NCBI RefSeq assembly: GCF_016654005.1
Contig: NZ_JAEPWN010000003.1
Span: forward strand, 1-64,000
DNA: 64,000 bases
Origin: Brevundimonas nasdae
GTDB taxonomy: Bacteria; Pseudomonadota; Alphaproteobacteria; Caulobacterales; Caulobacteraceae
Reading direction: 5' to 3'
Part shown: piece after piece, positions 61,333 to 64,000 of the stretch
Numbering within the stretch: position 1 is the first letter of the stretch
Layout: every line of letters begins with the position of its first letter
Made by a program: the position numbers and the translations under genes
Notes under the pieces: model-generated
Seen by the model: the letters and a program-made list of their open reading frames with translations, nothing else
Databases searched by the model: none
Told to the model about the DNA's origin: nothing

Positions 61333-62315
61333 AACATCGCCGGTATGACCCGGTCGGGCGGGCGGTGGCCGTTCTGGTAGGTCATGACATTGGCGATGAC
61401 CCGGTCGCCCATGTCCTGACGCGCCTCCAGGGTCGCAGACCCCAGGTGCGGCAGCAGCACCACATTGGGCTGGCCCAGCAGGCCGGGGTGGATGTCCGGC
61501 TCATTCTCGAACACGTCCAGACCGACGCCTGAGACGGCGCGCATGGCGACCGCCTGGGCCAGGGCCGCCTCGTCGATCAGCTCGCCGCGCGCGGTGTTGA
61601 CCAGAATGGCGTGGGGCTGAAGCTTGGCCAGTCGCTGGGCCGACAACAGGTGGCGCGTGTCCTTGGTCGCGGGGCAGTTCAGCGAGATGATGTCCATGCG
61701 CGACAGCATCTGATCCAGGTCGTCCCAGTAGGTCGCGCCCAGCTCCTCCTCGATCAGGGCCGAGACAGGCTTGCGGTTGTGATAATGGACCTGAAGTCCG
61801 AAGGCCTTGGCGCGACGGGCCAGGGCCTGGCCGATCCGGCCCATGCCGACGATGCCCAGCCGCTTGCCCCACAGTTTGCGCCCGCACATCCAGGTCGGGG
61901 TCCAGCCCTCGAACCGGCCGTCAGCGATCACCTGCGCGCCCTCGACCAGACGGCGGCTGACAGCCAGAATCAGGCTCATGGCCATGTCGGCGGTGTCTTC
62001 GGTCAGGACGCCCGGCGTATTGGTGACGATGATGCCGCGCGCCACGGCGGCGTCCACGTCGATATTGTCCACGCCCGCGCCGAAGTTGGCGATCATCTTC
62101 AACTGCTCGCCCGCGCCATTGATCAGGTCGGCGTCGATTTTATCGGTGATGGTGGGCACCAGAACCTGAGCGCGCTGGACGGCGGCCTCCAGCGCCGCGC
62201 GGTTCATCGGCTGGTCCTTCAGGTTCAGCTCGGCGTCGAAAAGTTCGCGCATCCGCGTCTCGACCGCGTCCGGCAGGCGTCTGGTTAATACGACCTTAAG
62301 CTTGGAGGCGGACAT
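61329..62315 (-). CDS. D-2-hydroxyacid dehydrogenase (hydroxypyruvate/glyoxylate reductase-like)
   Basis: 328 residues. Substrate-binding domain plus Rossmann domain: ANFGAGVDNIDVDAA, NTPGVLTEDTADMAMSLILAVSRR, GIVGMGRIGQALARRAKAFG (NAD(P) glycine motif), and the catalytic Arg in NTARGELID, Glu in DVFENEPD and His in LLPHLGSAT. It matches the glyoxylate/hydroxypyruvate reductase group that reduces glyoxylate or hydroxypyruvate. Full length. Confidence 0.92.
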   Translation of the reverse strand: MSASKLKVVLTRRLPDAVETRMRELFDAELNLKDQPMNRAALEAAVQRAQVLVPTITDKIDADLINGAGEQLKMIANFGAGVDNIDVDAAVARGIIVTNTPGVLTEDTADMAMSLILAVSRRLVEGAQVIADGRFEGWTPTWMCGRKLWGKRLGIVGMGRIGQALARRAKAFGLQVHYHNRKPVSALIEEELGATYWDDLDQMLSRMDIISLNCPATKDTRHLLSAQRLAKLQPHAILVNTARGELIDEAALAQAVAMRAVSGVGLDVFENEPDIHPGLLGQPNVVLLPHLGSATLEARQDMGDRVIANVMTYQNGHRPPDRVIPAMF

Positions 62316-62345
62316 TGCAGGCCTTGGTTTGCGGGCGGCGATTTA

Positions 62346-62966
62346 ATGGATCGAGGCCCGCGCGACGGGTCGTTCCATACAGTGTCTAGCAAAGCCGCCG
62401 CCATCTTCCAAAGCTTCTGGCGCCGCATCGTCGTCGCCGGGGCTGTCATCGCCCTGTTCGGGGGTCTGGGCGTCCTGACCAGCGCCGGTCAGTCCATGCC
62501 CGACGGCCGCCCCACGCCGACGGGGCTGGAGGTGCCGCGCTGGATTTCGCTGAAATCCTCACACGTCCGCGCGCGCCAGGGGCCGGGGCTGGACTATCCC
62601 ATCCTGTGGGAATACCGCGCCGCCGGTCTGCCGGTTCAGGTCATCGCCGAAACGGCGGAATGGCGCAAGATCTGCGACCCGGACGGCGCCGTGGCCTGGA
62701 TCCACCGCACTGTCTCGTCGGGCCGTCGTTCGGTGTTCAACACGACGGAAGAAGAGGTGCCGATCCGCTCGGGCCGCTCCGACACCGCCTCGGTGCGCGC
62801 ACGCCTGTCGCCCCGCGCTCTGGTGTCGCTGGACGAGTGCGAGGACGGCTGGTGCCGGGTGAGGGCGCGACGGCTGGAGGGCTGGGTGGCGCAGCGCTCG
62901 GTGTTCGGAACCCAGGAACGCGCCCTGTGCAACGCCAACCGTCCGGCTGGAACCGGACGCGGCTGA
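62346..62966 (+). CDS. SH3-domain (SH3b-like) exported protein
   Basis: 206 residues. A hydrophobic segment at about 28-46 after a short N-terminus acts as a signal or membrane anchor. Two SH3-like repeats follow: WISLKSSHVRARQGPGLDYPILWEYRAAGLPVQVIAETAEWRKICDPDGAVAWIH, then a second with VSLDECEDGWCRVRARRLEGWVAQRSVFG. Such domains bind peptidoglycan or other wall polymers. It is divergent from the D-hydroxyacid dehydrogenase gene, 30 bases apart. Confidence 0.88.
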   Translation: MDRGPRDGSFHTVSSKAAAIFQSFWRRIVVAGAVIALFGGLGVLTSAGQSMPDGRPTPTGLEVPRWISLKSSHVRARQGPGLDYPILWEYRAAGLPVQVIAETAEWRKICDPDGAVAWIHRTVSSGRRSVFNTTEEEVPIRSGRSDTASVRARLSPRALVSLDECEDGWCRVRARRLEGWVAQRSVFGTQERALCNANRPAGTGRG

Positions 62967-63048
62967 CCCCCGCCCTTAAGCCCCCCTGTTGAGCCAAACC
63001 GCGCGGTCGTGTAACCCGCGCTTTGATATTCTACGAAACGGAAGCGCC

Positions 63049-63585
63049 TTGACCCAGTCCCAATACCCCTCGTCCTTTGATCATGAGGCCCTGCTGGCCT
63101 CTGGCCGCGGCGAGCTGTTCGGTCCAGGCAACGCCCAGCTGCCCGCCCCGCCGATGCTGATGTTCGACCGGATCGTCACGATCAACTCGGACGGCGGCGA
63201 CCACGGCAAGGGCTATGTCGAGGCGGAACTCGACATCAATCCAGAGCTCTGGTTCTTCCAGTGCCACTTCATCGGCGACCCCGTGATGCCCGGCTGCCTG
63301 GGCCTGGACGCCATGTGGCAGCTGGTCGGCTTCTACCTGGGCTGGATCGGCGGACCGGGCCGCGGCCGCGCGCTGGGCGTCGGCGAGGTCAAGTTCACCG
63401 GCCAGGTGACGCCTGACGTCAAGAAGGTGGTCTACAAAATCCACCTGAAGCGGGTGATCAACCGCAAGCTGGTCATGGGCATCGCCGACGGCGTGTTGGA
63501 GGCCGATGGTCAGGTCATCTACACCTGCAACGACATGCGGGTCGGACTCTTTGGCGCCGCCAAAGACGAGCCGACGGCCGCCTAA
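63049..63585 (+). CDS. fabA: Beta-hydroxydecanoyl-ACP dehydratase/isomerase FabA
   Basis: 178 residues from the TTG at 63049, with GGAAG upstream; a further upstream TTG would add 20 residues without similarity. Active-site His73 in [19 protein letters not shown] and Asp87. [21 protein letters not shown] and [26 protein letters not shown] are conserved. It introduces the cis double bond in anaerobic unsaturated fatty-acid synthesis. fabB follows 63 bases downstream. Confidence 0.95.
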   Translation: MTQSQYPSSFDHEALLASGRGELFGPGNAQLPAPPMLMFDRIVTINSDGGDHGKGYVEAELDINPELWFFQCHFIGDPVMPGCLGLDAMWQLVGFYLGWIGGPGRGRALGVGEVKFTGQVTPDVKKVVYKIHLKRVINRKLVMGIADGVLEADGQVIYTCNDMRVGLFGAAKDEPTAA

Positions 63586-63648
63586 GCGCCTATATACCGT
63601 CAGCAAGGCGGAAGACCCTCGGGTCGAGAAGCATCAGAAGGAAACACC

Positions 63649-64000
63649 ATGCGTCGTGTCGTCGTCACCGGCTTGGGCATCGTATCCTCCATCGGCCATG
63701 GCGCCGAAGAGGTCACCCAGTCGCTGCGCGAAGCCCGTTCGGGCGTCGTTCATGCAGCCGATCACGCCAAATACGGCTTCCGCAGCCAGGTCTGGGCGCC
63801 GCCCAAGATCGGCCCGTGGGAGGAACTGGTCGACCGTCGCGCCGCCCGCTTCCTGGCCAACGGCACGGCCTGGGCCCACATCGCCTTTGAAGAGGCGCTG
63901 AAGTCGTCGGGTCTGTCGGCGGATGAGATCAAGGACGACCGCATCGGCCTGATCGTCGGCGAGGGCGGCCCCTCGACCCAGGTCATCCTCCAGGCGGCCC
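63649..64000 (+). CDS. fabB: 3-oxoacyl-ACP synthase I FabB (5' part; runs off the window)
   Basis: From the ATG at 63649 (AGAAGGAAAC upstream), 117 codons are visible: MRRVVVTGLGIVSSIGHGAEE, TQSLREARSGV, YGFRSQVWAPP, RFLANGTAWAHIAFEEALKSSGL and RIGLIVGEGGPSTQ. It is the thiolase-fold condensing enzyme that extends the FabA product in unsaturated fatty-acid synthesis. The catalytic Cys and His residues lie outside the window. Forms the fabA-fabB operon. Confidence 0.94.
   Translation, partial: MRRVVVTGLGIVSSIGHGAEEVTQSLREARSGVVHAADHAKYGFRSQVWAPPKIGPWEELVDRRAARFLANGTAWAHIAFEEALKSSGLSADEIKDDRIGLIVGEGGPSTQVILQAA

Noticed and set aside
1..64000. CRISPR array
   Set aside because: No regularly spaced direct repeats were seen in the window.

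Overview
The window is high-GC DNA from an alphaproteobacterium of the Caulobacterales, most likely a Brevundimonas or close relative. This is an inference from the protein families present (a RegB/RegA/SCO redox cluster, MmcB, DUF2794, DUF6356, DUF6880, intracellular PHB depolymerase, FabA followed by FabB) and not from an rRNA gene, because none is present. The coding density is high and gene pairs often overlap by 4 bases or a few codons.

The left third (about 1-20.9 kb) looks accessory. It opens with the start of an IS3-family element that has cut off the 3' end of a FecA-type TonB-dependent receptor (58-2583). The receptor's FecR anti-sigma and FecI sigma genes lie upstream of it. Next come an unidentified helical protein, a fused nucleotidyltransferase-HEPN protein (5725-6645), a CHAT caspase-like protease with an unrecognised 450-residue N-terminal region (6842-8971), and a relaxase (9028-10263). 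A complete IS5/IS427-type element (10473-11301) follows. It has matching terminal repeats, a TA target duplication and a canonical -1 slippery heptamer, and it sits on the 5' end of a small DUF2892 membrane protein gene. A metal/redox block follows (11.9-19.2 kb): periplasmic rubrerythrin-like protein, PepSY protein, cytochrome b561, OmpR-type two-component system, VIT1/CCC1 transporter, a second cytochrome b561 and a P-type ATPase. The accessory stretch ends at a tRNA-Gly(GCC) gene with its 3' end facing the accessory side, a geometry typical of an integration site.

From 21 kb to the right end the content is mostly chromosomal housekeeping: an SDR dehydrogenase, quinone oxidoreductase, isoaspartyl peptidase, M16 and M13 metallopeptidases, trypsin-like proteases, RlmN, a Bax-inhibitor-1 protein, ThpR, MmcB, the RegA/RegB two-component system divergent from an SCO copper chaperone, PhaZ, a class A penicillin-binding protein, a Rieske oxygenase next to a TetR regulator, a Kef-type antiporter, HisS, HslV, MoeB, a D-2-hydroxyacid dehydrogenase and the start of the fabA-fabB pair. 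Small anomalies sit in this part: a 192-bp MITE-like inverted-repeat element after mmcB, an isolated HEPN-like gene beside a small lipoprotein, a ZnuD-like receptor with a histidine-rich loop and a Zur-like box, and two tandem BLUF proteins.

The most interesting candidates are the CHAT protease with the nucleotidyltransferase-HEPN protein in a mobile setting (a possible defence or cell-suicide locus), and the tandem BLUF proteins. Both BLUF proteins carry Phe at the normally essential photocycle Tyr, and the first appears to use a CTG start.
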